Positions 10,611-20,271 of a stretch of DNA of 41,755 nt are shown here, in pieces. The stretch spans positions 1 through 41,755 of the forward strand of contig JAICMG010000008.1 of the NCBI GenBank assembly GCA_025929365.1, in the 5' to 3' direction. This DNA is from Frankiaceae bacterium (GTDB lineage Bacteria; Actinomycetota; Actinomycetes; JAFAQI01). The notes below the pieces were generated by a model, which was not told the DNA's origin, did no database searches, and saw only the letters and a program-made list of their open reading frames with translations. The position numbers and the translations under genes are program-made. Positions within the stretch are counted from its first letter, which is position 1. Each line of letters starts with the position of its first letter.

Positions 10611-13600
10611 CTACGAGACGCAGTTGGGACCCAACAGCTGCTTGAGGTCCGCCATGAGCGCCGGCGTGGGAGCAACTCGGTAGCCGTCGCCGATGCGCAT
10701 CACGGTCGACCGCGCGGCGGTCGTCAACGACAGGTGCACGTCGGTTGCACCGGGATGTGCGGCGAGCACCTCTTTGAGCCGGTCCACAACGAGCGGCGTG
10801 CAGCGGTTCGCCGGCAGCGAGATCACGACCGGCCCGCGCGGCCCCTGGCTGATGTCCGGGACCGTCACCTCCATCGCGATGAACCGCGGCACCTCCTCGC
10901 GTTTGTCCAGCCGGCCCTTCACAAGCACGACCGCGTCCTCCGAAAGATGGACGCCGTACTCCTCGTACGTGCGCGGGAAGAACAGCACCTCGACCGCGCC
11001 CTCGAGATCTTCGAGCATCGCCGTCGCCCACGAGTCGCCACGCTTCGTCATCTTGCGCGTGACGGTCGACAGGATGCCGCCGACAGTGAGGATCGCACCT
11101 TCCGGCTTGTCGTCGCCGGCCATCGCGGAGATCGGGCAGTCGACCGCCGCGGCCAGCACGTGCTCGACACCGAGCAGCGGGTGATCGGAGACATAGAGCC
11201 CGAGCATCTCCCGCTCGTAGGCCAGCAGGACCGACTTCTCCCACTCGCTGACCGGGATCGTGAGGTTCAGCCCCAGCGTCGGCTCCGCCTCGCCGCCGTC
11301 GCCGTCACCGCTGAACAGGTCGAACTGCCCGACCGCTTCGTTGCGCTTGGTGTCCATGCACGCGTCGATCGCCTCGGCGTGAATCCGCAGCAGGCCCTGG
11401 CGGGTGTGACCCAGCGAGTCGAAGGCGCCCGCCTTGATCAGCGACTCGATGACCTTCTTGTTGCAGACGACCGGCTCGACCTTCGTCAGGAAGTCACCGA
11501 AGTCGGCGTAGGCGCCCTTGCTGCGCCGGGTCGCGCAGACCGACGCGACGACGTTGCTGCCGACGTTGCGGATGCCGGCCATGCCGTAGCGGATGTCCGT
11601 GCCCACCGGCGCGAAGTCCGCGTCGGAGGAGTTCACATCGGGCGGGAGCACCTTGATGCCCATTCGCCGGCACTCGTGGAGGTAGAGGGCGCTCTTGTCC
11701 TTGTCGTCGCGCACGGACGTCAGCAGCGCCGCCATGTACTCGGCCGGGTAGTTCGCCTTGAGGTACGCCGTCCAGTAGCTGACGACGGCGTAACCGGCTC
11801 CATGGCTCTTGTTGAACCCGTAGTCGCTGAACGGGACGAGGATGTCCCAGATCGTCTTGACCGCGTCCTCGCTGTAGCCGCGCTGCAGCATGCCGTCGCG
11901 GAAGCCGGCGTACTCCTTGTCGAGGATCTCCTTCTTCTTCTTGCCCATCGCGCGCCGCAGCAGGTCGGCCTGTCCGAGGGAGTACCCGGCAAGGCGCTGC
12001 GCGATCGCCATGACCTGCTCCTGGTAGATCACCAGGCCGTAGGTCTCCGACAGGATGTCCTCGAGCGGCTCGGCGAGCTCACGATGCAGCGGGACGACCG
12101 GCTTGCGCCCGTTCTTGCGATCCGCGTAGTCGTTGTGGGCGTTGGCGCCCATCGGGCCGGGTCGATAGAGCGCGATCAGCGCGGTGATGTCGTTGAACCC
12201 GGTGGGGCGCAGCGACCGCAGCAGCGATCGCATCGGCCCGCCGTCGAGCTGGAACACGCCCAACGTGTCCCCACGTCCCAGCAGCGCGTAGGCCTCGGGG
12301 TCGTCGAAGTCGAGCTCCTCGAGCACGACCGTCTCGCCGCGGTTGCTCTCGATGTGACGCAGCGTGTCGTCGAGGACGGTGAGGTTGCGCAAGCCCAGGA
12401 AGTCCATCTTCAGCAGACCGAGCGCCTCGCACGCGTTCATGTCGAACTGCGTGATGATCGCGCCGTCCTGCTCGCGACGCTGGATCGGGATCACGTCGAG
12501 GAGCCGCTCCCGCGACAGGATGACTCCTGCGGCGTGCACGCCCCACTGGCGGCGCAGCCCCTCGAGGCCGCGCGCGGTGTCGACCACCTTTTTCACGTCG
12601 GGCTCGGCGTCGTAGAGCGCGCGGAACTCCTTCGCCTCGCCGTAGCGCTCGTGGGTCGGGTCGAAGATCCCGGCCAGCGGGATGTCCTTGCCCATCAATG
12701 CACCGGGCATCGCCTTGGTGATCTTGTCGCCGATGCCGTACGGGTAGCCGAGCACGCGGGCTGCGTCCTTGATCGCCGCCTTCGCCTTGATCGTCGAGTA
12801 CGTGATGATCTGGCTGACCCGGTCCTCGCCGTACTTCTCGGTGGCGTAGCGGATCATGTCGCCGCGGCGACGCTCGTCGAAGTCCAGGTCGATGTCAGGC
12901 ATCGAGATGCGCTCGGGGTTGAGGAAGCGCTCGAAGAGCAGCCCGTGCGGGATCGGGTCCAGCTCGGTGATCCGCAGTGCCCATGCGACGAGCGAGCCCG
13001 CGGCTGAACCGCGGCCCGGCCCGACCCGGATCCCGTTCTCGCGCGCGTGCCGGCACAAGTCGGCGACCACGAGGAAGTAGCCGGGGAAGCCCATCTGGAT
13101 CATCACGCCGAGCTCGTAGTCCGCTCGCTCGCGATAGTCCGCCGGTATGCCGCCGGGGAACCGGAACTGCAGGCCGCGGTGCACCTCCGCCCGCAGCCAC
13201 GACTCCTCGGTCTCCCCCGGCGGCACCTCGAAGCGGGGCAGCAGGTTGGCGCCCTCGTCGAAGGTGACCTCGCAGCGCTGTGCGATGAGCAGCGTGTTGT
13301 CACAGGCGGCGGGCATGTCGCGCCACACGGTCCGCATCTCCTGCGGCGTCTTCAGATAGAAGTCACGCGCGTCGAACTTGAGGCGGTTGGGGTCGGCCAT
13401 CGTCTTGCCGGACTGCACGCACAACAGGACCTCGTGCGCCTCGGCATCCTTGGCATAGGTGTAGTGCAGGTCGTTCGTCGCGATCGTCGGGATCCCGAGA
13501 TCCTCGGACAGCCGGAGCAGATCGGCGTGGACCCGGCGCTCGATGTCCAGACCGTGGTCCATCAGCTCGACGTAGAAGGACTCGCGGCCGAAGACGTCCT

Positions 13601-14159
13601 GCAGCTCGCCCGCGACCGCCCGAGCGCCGGCGTAGTCCCCGATGCGCAGCTTCGTCTGGATCTCCCCGGACGGGCAGCCGGTCGTCGCGATCAAGCCCGC
13701 GGCGTACTCGCTCAGCAGCTCGCGGTCGGCCCGGGCCTTGTAGAAGTACCCCTCGAGGCTGGAGCGGCTGGCCAGCCGGAAGAGGTTGTGCATGCCCACG
13801 GTCGTCTCGGCGAGCAACGTCATGTGCGTGTACGCCCCACCGCCGGAGACGTCGTCCTCGCCGCCCTCCGCCCAGCGCACCCGGCTGCGGTCGTAGCGCG
13901 ACGTGCCGGGCGTGACATAGGCCTCCATGCCGATGATCGGCTTGACCCCGGCGGCCTGTCCCTTCTTCCAGAACTCGTAGGCCCCGAACACGTTGCCGTG
14001 GTCGGTCATCGCGAGGGCCGGCATCCCCATGCGGGCCGCTTCGGCGAACAGCTCGCTCACGCGCGCGGCGCCGTCGAGCATCGAGTACTCACTGTGCACG
14101 TGGAGGTGGACGAACTGCTCGTCAGGCGCCGGGCTGCCTGGCGACTCAGTCACGGACAT
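10611..14159 (-). CDS. dnaE1: DNA polymerase III alpha subunit (replicative DnaE1)
   Basis: 1182 aa, matching mycobacterial DnaE1 in length and to its C terminus (PALMADLKQLLGPNCVS). It is the replicative polymerase. The N-terminal PHP domain keeps the metal ligands known for proofreading in mycobacterial DnaE1: H20, H22, D29, H54, E79, H112, C162, D230 and H232 by my count. The polymerase site PDIDLDFDE holds D422 and D424; GPGRGSAAGSLVAWAL and the LYRPGPMGANAHNDYADRK fingers region are intact, and an OB fold follows. GGGAGGG lies only two bases before the ATG but eight before a GTG at 14153, so translation may begin two codons later. A giant palindrome lies directly downstream. Confidence 0.97.
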   Translation of the reverse strand: MSVTESPGSPAPDEQFVHLHVHSEYSMLDGAARVSELFAEAARMGMPALAMTDHGNVFGAYEFWKKGQAAGVKPIIGMEAYVTPGTSRYDRSRVRWAEGGEDDVSGGGAYTHMTLLAETTVGMHNLFRLASRSSLEGYFYKARADRELLSEYAAGLIATTGCPSGEIQTKLRIGDYAGARAVAGELQDVFGRESFYVELMDHGLDIERRVHADLLRLSEDLGIPTIATNDLHYTYAKDAEAHEVLLCVQSGKTMADPNRLKFDARDFYLKTPQEMRTVWRDMPAACDNTLLIAQRCEVTFDEGANLLPRFEVPPGETEESWLRAEVHRGLQFRFPGGIPADYRERADYELGVMIQMGFPGYFLVVADLCRHARENGIRVGPGRGSAAGSLVAWALRITELDPIPHGLLFERFLNPERISMPDIDLDFDERRRGDMIRYATEKYGEDRVSQIITYSTIKAKAAIKDAARVLGYPYGIGDKITKAMPGALMGKDIPLAGIFDPTHERYGEAKEFRALYDAEPDVKKVVDTARGLEGLRRQWGVHAAGVILSRERLLDVIPIQRREQDGAIITQFDMNACEALGLLKMDFLGLRNLTVLDDTLRHIESNRGETVVLEELDFDDPEAYALLGRGDTLGVFQLDGGPMRSLLRSLRPTGFNDITALIALYRPGPMGANAHNDYADRKNGRKPVVPLHRELAEPLEDILSETYGLVIYQEQVMAIAQRLAGYSLGQADLLRRAMGKKKKEILDKEYAGFRDGMLQRGYSEDAVKTIWDILVPFSDYGFNKSHGAGYAVVSYWTAYLKANYPAEYMAALLTSVRDDKDKSALYLHECRRMGIKVLPPDVNSSDADFAPVGTDIRYGMAGIRNVGSNVVASVCATRRSKGAYADFGDFLTKVEPVVCNKKVIESLIKAGAFDSLGHTRQGLLRIHAEAIDACMDTKRNEAVGQFDLFSGDGDGGEAEPTLGLNLTIPVSEWEKSVLLAYEREMLGLYVSDHPLLGVEHVLAAAVDCPISAMAGDDKPEGAILTVGGILSTVTRKMTKRGDSWATAMLEDLEGAVEVLFFPRTYEEYGVHLSEDAVVLVKGRLDKREEVPRFIAMEVTVPDISQGPRGPVVISLPANRCTPLVVDRLKEVLAAHPGATDVHLSLTTAARSTVMRIGDGYRVAPTPALMADLKQLLGPNCVS

Positions 14160-14319
14160 GCCCTCCCGAGCGCCGACCAGAGGTACGAGAACGGTGCGAT
14201 CCTCCCGGCGGGGAGACCGGAGAGCTCACCCTAAGCCCGGCCGGTGACGCTCGCCGGAAGGCCGACCCGGCGCGTCGCGCGGAGCGCGAGCCGCAGGCCC
14301 GTTCTCATACCCTTTGAGC

Positions 14320-15174
14320 ATGCCGCGCGGGTATCACCGGAGTTCCTCGCGCACTCTCGTGGGCCTGGCGGTGGCCGTCAATCTCGGAGTCGTGGCGCTC
14401 GGGACGACCGCGATCGTCGCGGCGCCGTCGAGCTCGGTGGGCAACGGCACCGCGGTCATGAGCACCGCCGCGCCGTCGAGAGGTACGGCGGGACAGCGCC
14501 TGCTCACCTGGTCAGGAATCACCTGGGACGTCTATCCCAACTGCCCCGACTGCGGCCCGGAGCAGACCCCGACCACCAACGCGGAGCAGGCCGTGTACGT
14601 CGACCGTCGCGGCTACCTCCATCTGCAGGTCACGAAGATCGGCGGCAAGTGGCGCGGCGTCGAGTTGCGGGCCTTGACCCGGCCGACGTACGGCACGTAC
14701 CGGTGGATCGTCGACACGGCAACCGCCGACATGGACCCGTGGGCCGTCCTCGGCATGTTCGTCTACCGGCCCGGAGCGAAGAAGCAGACCAGCGAGATCG
14801 ACATCGAGGACTCCCGGTTCCCCCGCCTGCTGCCGGCACCGAACAACGCCCAGTTCGTCGTCCAGCCGTACTTCGTCAAGGGGAACTTGCACCCGTACCA
14901 GGTGCTGCCGACGGACCACCCGCTGCTGCAGCAGTTCACCTGGTCGCCCGGCGTGACGTTCGGTGGACCCGGTCGGGTCGACTACGAGACGCGGGTCGGG
15001 TCGAGCTCACGCGCGCCGCTGCTCGCCCAATGGACCTACACCGGCTACAGCGTCCCCAACCCGCAAAGCATGCAGCTGTTCATGATCCTCTGGATGAACA
15101 AGAACACGGCCCCGACCACCGGATCCCACTCGGCCGTGATCCGCAGCCTGACCATCCAGCCCCTCGGGGGCTGA
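14320..15174 (+). CDS. Secreted GH16-like (concanavalin A-fold) protein, copy 1
   Basis: 284 aa from ATG 14320; a TTG two codons earlier is the track start. Residues 5-36 form a signal peptide with Arg-rich n-region and Ala-rich end. The chain ends in beta-rich sequence typical of a jelly-roll. FVYRPGAKKQTSEIDIEDSRFP contains E159-I-D161-I-E163, the ExDxE catalytic motif of glycoside hydrolase family 16, which cleaves beta-1,3/1,4 glucans, agarose or carrageenan; YGTYRWIVDT upstream is the usual strand before it. Two cysteines (C75, C78) are unique to this copy. It is followed after 53 nt by a clear paralogue. Substrate unknown; no ribosome binding site is obvious. Confidence 0.78.
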   Translation: MPRGYHRSSSRTLVGLAVAVNLGVVALGTTAIVAAPSSSVGNGTAVMSTAAPSRGTAGQRLLTWSGITWDVYPNCPDCGPEQTPTTNAEQAVYVDRRGYLHLQVTKIGGKWRGVELRALTRPTYGTYRWIVDTATADMDPWAVLGMFVYRPGAKKQTSEIDIEDSRFPRLLPAPNNAQFVVQPYFVKGNLHPYQVLPTDHPLLQQFTWSPGVTFGGPGRVDYETRVGSSSRAPLLAQWTYTGYSVPNPQSMQLFMILWMNKNTAPTTGSHSAVIRSLTIQPLGG

Positions 15175-15227
15175 GCACCGCCCGCGCATCACTCGAATCA
15201 CAGGAAAGGCGCCGTAGAATCGCAGGC

Positions 15228-16073
15228 GTGCCCAGCCGGTTTCGCGTGAGTTCCTCGCGCGCGCTGATCGGCGTCGCCGCGTTCACGACGGCCGGCGTGC
15301 TCGCGTCCGGGACGTCCGCGACCGGCGCGCCGCCGGCCCAGCACGCGAGCGGGGACCGGACGGCGACGGTGGGCGCCGGACCGGGACGCAAGGGCGACTC
15401 CGCGGTGCGGCTGATCAGCTGGTCCGGTCGTCCCTGGCTCGTCTACTCGAACGCGTCGAAGGGCCCGGAGCACGTCAAGCTGACGAACTCGACCCGGGCG
15501 ATCTGGATCGACAGCCGTGGCCGGCTGCACCTGCACATCGTCAAGATCGACGGGGTGTGGCGCTCAGTGGAGCTTCGGTCGCTCAACACGGTCAGCTACG
15601 GCACGTACCGCCTCGTCAACGACACGGCAACCGGGAAGTTCGCGCCGCAGACCGTGTTCGGAATGTTCGTCTACCGGCCGGGGACGAAGACCTACACCAA
15701 CGAGATCGATGTCGAGAACTCGCGGTTCCCGCGCTACCTCAAGGCACCCAACAACGCGCAGTTCGCGGTCCAGCCCTACACCCAGCCGCACCACGAGCAC
15801 GCCTACCACGTGAAGCCGTCGTACGTTCCGCTGTTCCAGCAGTTCACGTGGTACCCGCCGGTGCAGGGCAACGGCCTGGTGAAGTTCGAGACCCGGGTGG
15901 GAAGCACGCCGCACTCGCCCCTGCTCACGCGCTGGAAGTACTACGGATACAGCACGCCGACCGCGCAGAACATGTACCTCTACATCGATCTGTGGCTCAA
16001 CCGCGGCCAAGCGCCCACGAACGGCACCCACACGGCCGTCCTTCGCTCGCTGACCGTCACGCCGCTGAGCTAA
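15228..16073 (+). CDS. Secreted GH16-like (concanavalin A-fold) protein, copy 2
   Basis: 281 aa from the GTG at 15228 (VPSRFRVSSSRALIGV), preceded by AGG. The ORF track starts far upstream in the frame opposite copy 1 and is wrong there. It is a tandem paralogue of the previous gene: same signal-peptide layout, same TWSG/SWSG start of the mature part, and FVYRPGTKTYTNEIDVENSRFP with E159, D161 and E163 at exactly the same residue numbers. Differences are spread along the chain and the CPDC pair is missing, so this is not a recent duplication. The TAA overlaps the TAG of the convergent gene on the minus strand by a CTAA tetranucleotide. Confidence 0.78.
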   Translation: MPSRFRVSSSRALIGVAAFTTAGVLASGTSATGAPPAQHASGDRTATVGAGPGRKGDSAVRLISWSGRPWLVYSNASKGPEHVKLTNSTRAIWIDSRGRLHLHIVKIDGVWRSVELRSLNTVSYGTYRLVNDTATGKFAPQTVFGMFVYRPGTKTYTNEIDVENSRFPRYLKAPNNAQFAVQPYTQPHHEHAYHVKPSYVPLFQQFTWYPPVQGNGLVKFETRVGSTPHSPLLTRWKYYGYSTPTAQNMYLYIDLWLNRGQAPTNGTHTAVLRSLTVTPLS

Positions 16074-16939
16074 TCCCCGGCGAAGGACAGCGCCGGCACC
16101 GTGCCGGAGACCTGTGGCTCCAGCGGCACGATCATGAGCGAGCGCAGGCTCGCGCCGACCGGCGCGGGATCGAGAATCCGGACCGCGGCCTGGCGGTCCA
16201 GCTCCTGCAGCTGACCCACCGGGCCGGTCACGACCAGGGCGAACACGCACGCACAGCGCGGACCGAGGCCGTTGGCGTCGATGCGAGCCTGTGCCGCCAG
16301 TGCCGCGCCAGCGGCCACCCGCGCCTGCAGCCGAGGCGATGGACGGGTGATCGATCGGGACAGCTCGCGCTCGTAGCGCAAGGCGATCTGGCTCGCGCTC
16401 TGTGTCGCTGCTGCCAGCCCGGCGGACAGATCCGTCGTCGCGGAGGTCAGCACGACGTGCACCCGGGCGTCCTGCGGGGGTGGCACCCTCGCAAACCCCC
16501 GCCGCACGACGATCCCCGGGGTCTTGCTCAGTAGCTCGGCCACCGCCTGCGGCGAGAGGTAGTCGCTCAGGTCAACCACCGCGTTGAGCTGCTGCGAGCC
16601 CGCGAGCTGGTCGAGTGAGCTGCGGCGCTGCGCGGCCAGCGACTCGTAGGACGTGACCGAGCTCCCCGTCACCGGCCCCAGCAGGTGCCCGGCCGGGAGC
16701 TTCGGGCCGGTGTGCGCGGGCGGCCGGACCGCGCCCTGATCGTCACCGCCGGTAGCCGCGATCAGGATCGCCGCGAACGCCACCGCAACGAGCGCGACCG
16801 CCACCACTGGCTCGCGCCGGATCCACGGTGTCACGCGACGGCCGATCGCACCGTCTGGTCCCGCGAGCGCGCGAGACACGCGGCCCAGACGGCGCAGCAT
16901 GTTGGCCACCACCGGCAGGGCCCGGTCGTCGAGCTCCAC
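16070..16939 (-). CDS. Single-pass membrane protein of unknown function
   Basis: 289 aa from GTG 16939, chosen because GGGAGGA lies eight bases upstream, just after the rluD stop; the track start at 17287 overlaps rluD in a wrong frame. About 45 basic cytoplasmic residues are followed by one strong membrane helix (PVVAVALVAVAFAAILIAAT) and a roughly 220-residue outer domain. That domain has a small VVDLSDYLSPQAVAELL segment, an Ala-rich helical region (LSAGLAAATQSASQIALRYERELSR) and a CAC pair in GPRCACVFALVVTG. I do not recognise the family. Position after rluD suggests co-transcription with lspA-rluD. No link to the convergent GH16 genes can be shown. Confidence 0.7.
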   Translation of the reverse strand: MELDDRALPVVANMLRRLGRVSRALAGPDGAIGRRVTPWIRREPVVAVALVAVAFAAILIAATGGDDQGAVRPPAHTGPKLPAGHLLGPVTGSSVTSYESLAAQRRSSLDQLAGSQQLNAVVDLSDYLSPQAVAELLSKTPGIVVRRGFARVPPPQDARVHVVLTSATTDLSAGLAAATQSASQIALRYERELSRSITRPSPRLQARVAAGAALAAQARIDANGLGPRCACVFALVVTGPVGQLQELDRQAAVRILDPAPVGASLRSLMIVPLEPQVSGTVPALSFAGD

Positions 16940-16956
16940 GAGCCGTTCCTCCCGGC

Positions 16957-17886
16957 TCAATGCGGCTCCGCCAGCATCACGAGAGCACGCGCGAGATCCT
17001 CCGGCGGCTCGCTGTCGAACCGCACCGGCGTGCCATCGGCCGGGTGGTCGAAGCCGAGCGACGCGGCATGCAGCCACTGCCGGTCCACCCCCAGCCGCGC
17101 GGCGAGCGTCGGATCGGCGCCGTACGTCAGGTCGCCGACGCAGGGATGGCGCAGCGCGGCCATGTGGACCCGGATCTGGTGGGTGCGGCCGGTCTCGAGC
17201 CGGACCTCCAACAAGCTCGCGGCGCGAAACGCCTCCACCGTCTCGTAGTGGGTGACGCTCGGCCGGCCGCCGGAGACGACTGCCCACCGATAGTCGTGAG
17301 TGGGGTGACGGGCGATCGGGGCGTCGATGGTCCCCCGGCTCGGATCGGGATGTCCCTGCACGAGAGCGAGGTAACGCTTGTCGACGGTGCGCTGACGAAA
17401 CGCGTCCTTGAGGACCGTGTACGCCCGCTCGCTCTTCGCCACCACCATGAGCCCGGTCGTGCCGACGTCGAGGCGGTGGACGACGCCCTGCCGCTCGGCT
17501 GCGCCCGAGGTCGCGACACGGTAGCCGGCCGCCGCCAGACCTGCGGTCACGGTCGGCCCGGTCCAGCCCGGGCTGGGATGAACGGCCACGCCGACCGGCT
17601 TGTCGACGACGACGATGTCCGGGTCGTCGTAGACCACCCGCAGGCCCGCGACCGGCGTCGGGTCGCGGGTGGCCGCGGCGGGCGGACCCGGCAGGGTCAC
17701 CTCGATCCAGTCACCGGCGCTCACCCGCTCCGACTTCGCCGGGGCACGACCCTCGAGCAGCACCGCACCGCTCGTCACCAGCTCGGCCGCTGCCGTACGC
17801 GACAGCCCGAACAACCGCGAGACGGCGGCATCGACCCGCGAGCCGTCAAGCCCTTCGGGCAGCGGCACCCGTCGAGCGTCGGTCAC
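16957..17886 (-). CDS. rluD: RluA/RluD-family 23S rRNA pseudouridine synthase
   Basis: 309 aa from GTG 17886, which overlaps the lspA TGA as GTGA; the track start is too far upstream. An S4 RNA-binding domain occupies roughly residues 8-65 ([16 protein letters not shown]). The catalytic domain follows: [14 protein letters not shown], then [18 protein letters not shown] with catalytic D140, KRYLALVQG, and [19 protein letters not shown]. The lspA-rluD order is conserved in many bacteria. By family this enzyme modifies the helix 69 region of 23S rRNA, but which uridines it uses here is inference. Confidence 0.93.
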   Translation of the reverse strand: MTDARRVPLPEGLDGSRVDAAVSRLFGLSRTAAAELVTSGAVLLEGRAPAKSERVSAGDWIEVTLPGPPAAATRDPTPVAGLRVVYDDPDIVVVDKPVGVAVHPSPGWTGPTVTAGLAAAGYRVATSGAAERQGVVHRLDVGTTGLMVVAKSERAYTVLKDAFRQRTVDKRYLALVQGHPDPSRGTIDAPIARHPTHDYRWAVVSGGRPSVTHYETVEAFRAASLLEVRLETGRTHQIRVHMAALRHPCVGDLTYGADPTLAARLGVDRQWLHAASLGFDHPADGTPVRFDSEPPEDLARALVMLAEPH

Positions 17887-18452
17887 CGCCGCGTCCCGTC
17901 CAGCTCGATGCCGCGCAGCGCCAGCAGCACGGCCAGCATGCCGCCGATCACGATCGCGGCGTCGGCGATGTTGAACACCGGCCAGTGCGGCAGCTCGATC
18001 CAGTCGACGACGTGACCGCGCAGCGGGCCCGGCGAGCGAAACAGCCGGTCGCTGAGGTTCCCGAGCGCCCCGCCGAGCATCAGTCCCAGTGACACCGCCC
18101 ACCCCGACGACACCAGCGAGCGCGCCGTGCGGGCGATCACGACGACAACGGCGACCGCCACGACCGTGAACAGGAGGGTGGCGCCGGTCCCGACGCTGAA
18201 CGCGGCACCGGCGTTGCGGGTGAACGTCAGCCACAGCACGTGCGGGACGAGTGTCACCCGCTCGCGACCCGCCAGCTCGGCGACCGCGACGAGCTTGGTG
18301 ACGACGTCGATGAGGAGCACTGCTGCCGCAATCCCGGCAACCAGCCGGGTCCGGGTCCGCCGCTGCGCCCCGGACGGTGGATCCTCGGTCAGGACGTTCC
18401 TCCCGATCCGACGGCCGGCACGCCCTAGCGCCGCTCCTCGCGTTGCTTGCAT
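17883..18452 (-). CDS. lspA: Lipoprotein signal peptidase (signal peptidase II)
   Basis: About 189 aa from ATG 18452. LspA cuts prolipoproteins before the lipidated Cys in the inner membrane. Four membrane spans are visible: [55 protein letters not shown] and [20 protein letters not shown]. The catalytic aspartates are D135 (GNLSDRLF) and D164 (FNIADAAI); [10 protein letters not shown] is the other family block. The gene starts inside the 3' end of the zinc-finger gene (28-base overlap) and has an extended basic N terminus of about 37 residues before the first helix; I see no later ATG or GTG that would shorten it. Confidence 0.95.
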   Translation of the reverse strand: MQATRGAALGRAGRRIGRNVLTEDPPSGAQRRTRTRLVAGIAAAVLLIDVVTKLVAVAELAGRERVTLVPHVLWLTFTRNAGAAFSVGTGATLLFTVVAVAVVVVIARTARSLVSSGWAVSLGLMLGGALGNLSDRLFRSPGPLRGHVVDWIELPHWPVFNIADAAIVIGGMLAVLLALRGIELDGTRR

Positions 18453-19891
18453 GTCACACACAGCGTGGCACGCGGGAAGGCCTGCAGCCGCGCCTTCCCG
18501 ATCGGGTTCCCGCAGCTCTCACAGATCGGGTACGACCCGTCCTCGATCCGCTGCAGCGCCCGCTCCACCTGGGAGAGGAGATCACGGCTGTTGGCGGCGA
18601 GGGAGAGCTCGTGCTCCCGCTCGAAGGTCTTCGTCCCCGCGTCCGCCTGGTCGTCGCCGGCGCCCTCGCCGCTGTCACGCTGCAGCGCGGCCCAGGACTC
18701 CTCCGCCTCCGTGATCTCCCCGCGCAGCTCCTTGACCTGCGCCTCGAGCTCGGCCTGGATCTTCGCCAGCTCCGGCTTCTGCCATGGCCGCTCGCCCGGC
18801 AGGACCGTCGCGCCCGGCTTCGCGGCCGGCGCCGGCGGTGGCGCCTGCGCCCCTGGCATCGCGGCGGCCCGCGCGATGAGCTCGGCCCGGGTCGGAGCGG
18901 CGGGCTCGGCCGGCACCTCGGCAGCGGCCTCGGCCGCTTCGGCCGCCTGGGCGGCAGCCTTGGCCGCGGCCTTGGTCTTGACGGCGGCTTCGGCCGCGTC
19001 GACCTTGGCCAGGGCTGCCTTGGCCGCAGTTTCGGCCGGCCTCGTCGCGGGCTTCGCTGTCGCGGGCTTCGCTGTCGCGACCTTGGCGGGCGCCGCCTTG
19101 ACCGGGGCGGCCTTCCTCGCCGCGGCCTTGGCCGGCGCGGCCTTCTTGACCGCGGCCGAGGGCTGCTTCGCGACGAGCTTGACCGGAGACTTCTTGGCGG
19201 GTGTGGCCTTCTTGACTGCCGCCTGCTTCGCGGAGGCCTTGTTCTTCGGCGCGGCCTGCTTCACCGCTGGCTTCGCAGGCGCCCCTTTCTTGACCGCCGG
19301 CTTCGAGACCGCCTTCGCGGGCGCCGCCTTCTTCACCGCTGCCTTCACCGGCGCGACCTTCTTCACCGCTGCCTTCGCGGGCGCCGCCTTCTTGACCGCC
19401 GGCTTCGAGACCGCCTTCGCGGGCGCGGCCTTCTTCACCGCTGCCTTCGCGGGCGCCGCCTTCTTCACCGCCCGCTTCGAGACCGCCTTCGCGGGCGAGG
19501 CCTTCACCGGCGCGGCCTTCTTGGCGGGCGTGGCCGCGGCTTTCTTCGCGGCCGGCTTGCCTCCGGCCGGCTTCTTGGGCGCCGCTTTCTTCGCCGTCGC
19601 CGGGCGGGCGGTCTTGGTCGCTGCCTGCTTCACGAGCGCCTTTCGAGTCGCTGTCTGCTTCGCTGCCGGTGTCGCGGGTCGGGGAGCCGAAGCCGCACCG
19701 GCCTTGACCGGGCGCCGTAGCCCCGCCCCCCTCGATGCAGGACGGGGAGCCGACACCACAGCGGCTGCCGCTACCGGCGAGGCTGATGTGACGGACGGGA
19801 CGAACTCCGCCACGCCGGCGTTCGCCGGTGCGTCGCGGTGCGGCATCAGGCGGCGCAGCCGACCACCAAGGGTCGCGTGCTCCCGTGCCAT
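18425..19891 (-). CDS. TraR/DksA-type C4 zinc-finger protein with long histone-H1-like Lys/Ala tail
   Basis: 488 aa; GGGAGG lies seven bases before the ATG. The last about 130 residues are a TraR/DksA module: a helical hairpin ([23 protein letters not shown]), [23 protein letters not shown], and a complete zinc finger C457-x2-C460-x17-C478-x2-C481. Before it, roughly residues 70-300 are (A/V)KKAAPAKA-type repeats like eukaryotic histone H1 or bacterial Hc1/HU tails, then an Ala/Glu-rich stretch. DksA-like proteins bind the RNA polymerase secondary channel; the tail would bind DNA or RNA nonspecifically. A zinc-finger gene of this kind before lspA/ileS is common in actinobacteria, but this N-terminal part is unusually long. 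Combined function is inference. Confidence 0.87.
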   Translation of the reverse strand: MAREHATLGGRLRRLMPHRDAPANAGVAEFVPSVTSASPVAAAAVVSAPRPASRGAGLRRPVKAGAASAPRPATPAAKQTATRKALVKQAATKTARPATAKKAAPKKPAGGKPAAKKAAATPAKKAAPVKASPAKAVSKRAVKKAAPAKAAVKKAAPAKAVSKPAVKKAAPAKAAVKKVAPVKAAVKKAAPAKAVSKPAVKKGAPAKPAVKQAAPKNKASAKQAAVKKATPAKKSPVKLVAKQPSAAVKKAAPAKAAARKAAPVKAAPAKVATAKPATAKPATRPAETAAKAALAKVDAAEAAVKTKAAAKAAAQAAEAAEAAAEVPAEPAAPTRAELIARAAAMPGAQAPPPAPAAKPGATVLPGERPWQKPELAKIQAELEAQVKELRGEITEAEESWAALQRDSGEGAGDDQADAGTKTFEREHELSLAANSRDLLSQVERALQRIEDGSYPICESCGNPIGKARLQAFPRATLCVTCKQREERR

Positions 19892-19931
19892 GGTCGGCCT
19901 CCCGAACGCCTCCTCGCGAGGTCACGAGGCA

Positions 19932-19960
19932 TTGCCGATCTTGGGTCAGCGAAGGATAGG
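19932..19960 (+). promoter_or_regulatory. Possible promoter of the ileS leader
   Basis: TTGCCG and GATAGG are separated by 17 bases, a weak match to the housekeeping actinobacterial promoter. It would start the transcript about 85-90 bases before the T-box stem I. The -35 shares TTG..., the -10 is poor. It lies in the divergent gap between the zinc-finger gene and ileS, where a promoter for ileS must be. Confidence 0.35.
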
Positions 19961-20052
19961 ACCGCGCTCACCCGCCAGCAACGCAACGCGCCGAAGGGGA
20001 ATCCCTGCAGCTCTCGCCTGCCGTCAAGGCTACGCTTGCGGTTCGCAACCAA

Positions 20053-20267
20053 GGCGTTGAAGAGGCCATCACCTCGGAGCCGCCGGAAGAACGCCGATTC
20101 GCCCCAAAATGGGATAAATCGGTCATTAGAACCGGCTTGCGACCTTCGAGTGGGCCTCCCACGAGCGTGGGAGCCAAGGAGGGTGGTACCGCGGGGCCGC
20201 ACGAGCGGGCCTCGTCCCTCCGCCGACGACCACCCCCCGGCGTGCCGGGCGGATCGACGACGGAGGA
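20053..20267 (+). promoter_or_regulatory. Translational T-box riboswitch controlling ileS (Ile, AUC specifier)
   Basis: The leader contains a canonical T-box, AGGGTGGTACCGCG (20180-20193), whose TGGT bulge can pair with the NCCA end of uncharged tRNA. A short stem I is closed by GGCGTT (20053-20058) and AACGCC (20090-20095) and contains the sequence GGCCATCACC; ATC at 20068-20070 is the expected isoleucine specifier. Stem III is CTCCCACG-AG-CGTGGGAG (20156-20173). CCCTCC (20216-20221) can pair with GGAGGG just before the T-box (anti-sequestrator) or, via CCTCCG, with CGGAGG of the ileS ribosome binding site (20261-20266). There is no T-tract, so control is of translation. Ultrashort stem I is the known actinobacterial ileS type. 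Confidence 0.92.
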
Positions 20268-20271
20268 CCGG

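Noticed and set aside
10734-13007. 757-aa plus-strand ORF inside dnaE
   Set aside because: Antisense shadow of dnaE1, no recognisable fold or start signal.
14244-16073. Single 609-aa protein spanning both GH16 genes
   Set aside because: The first half is a wrong frame over copy 1; copy 1 is complete in another frame and copy 2 has its own GTG and signal peptide.
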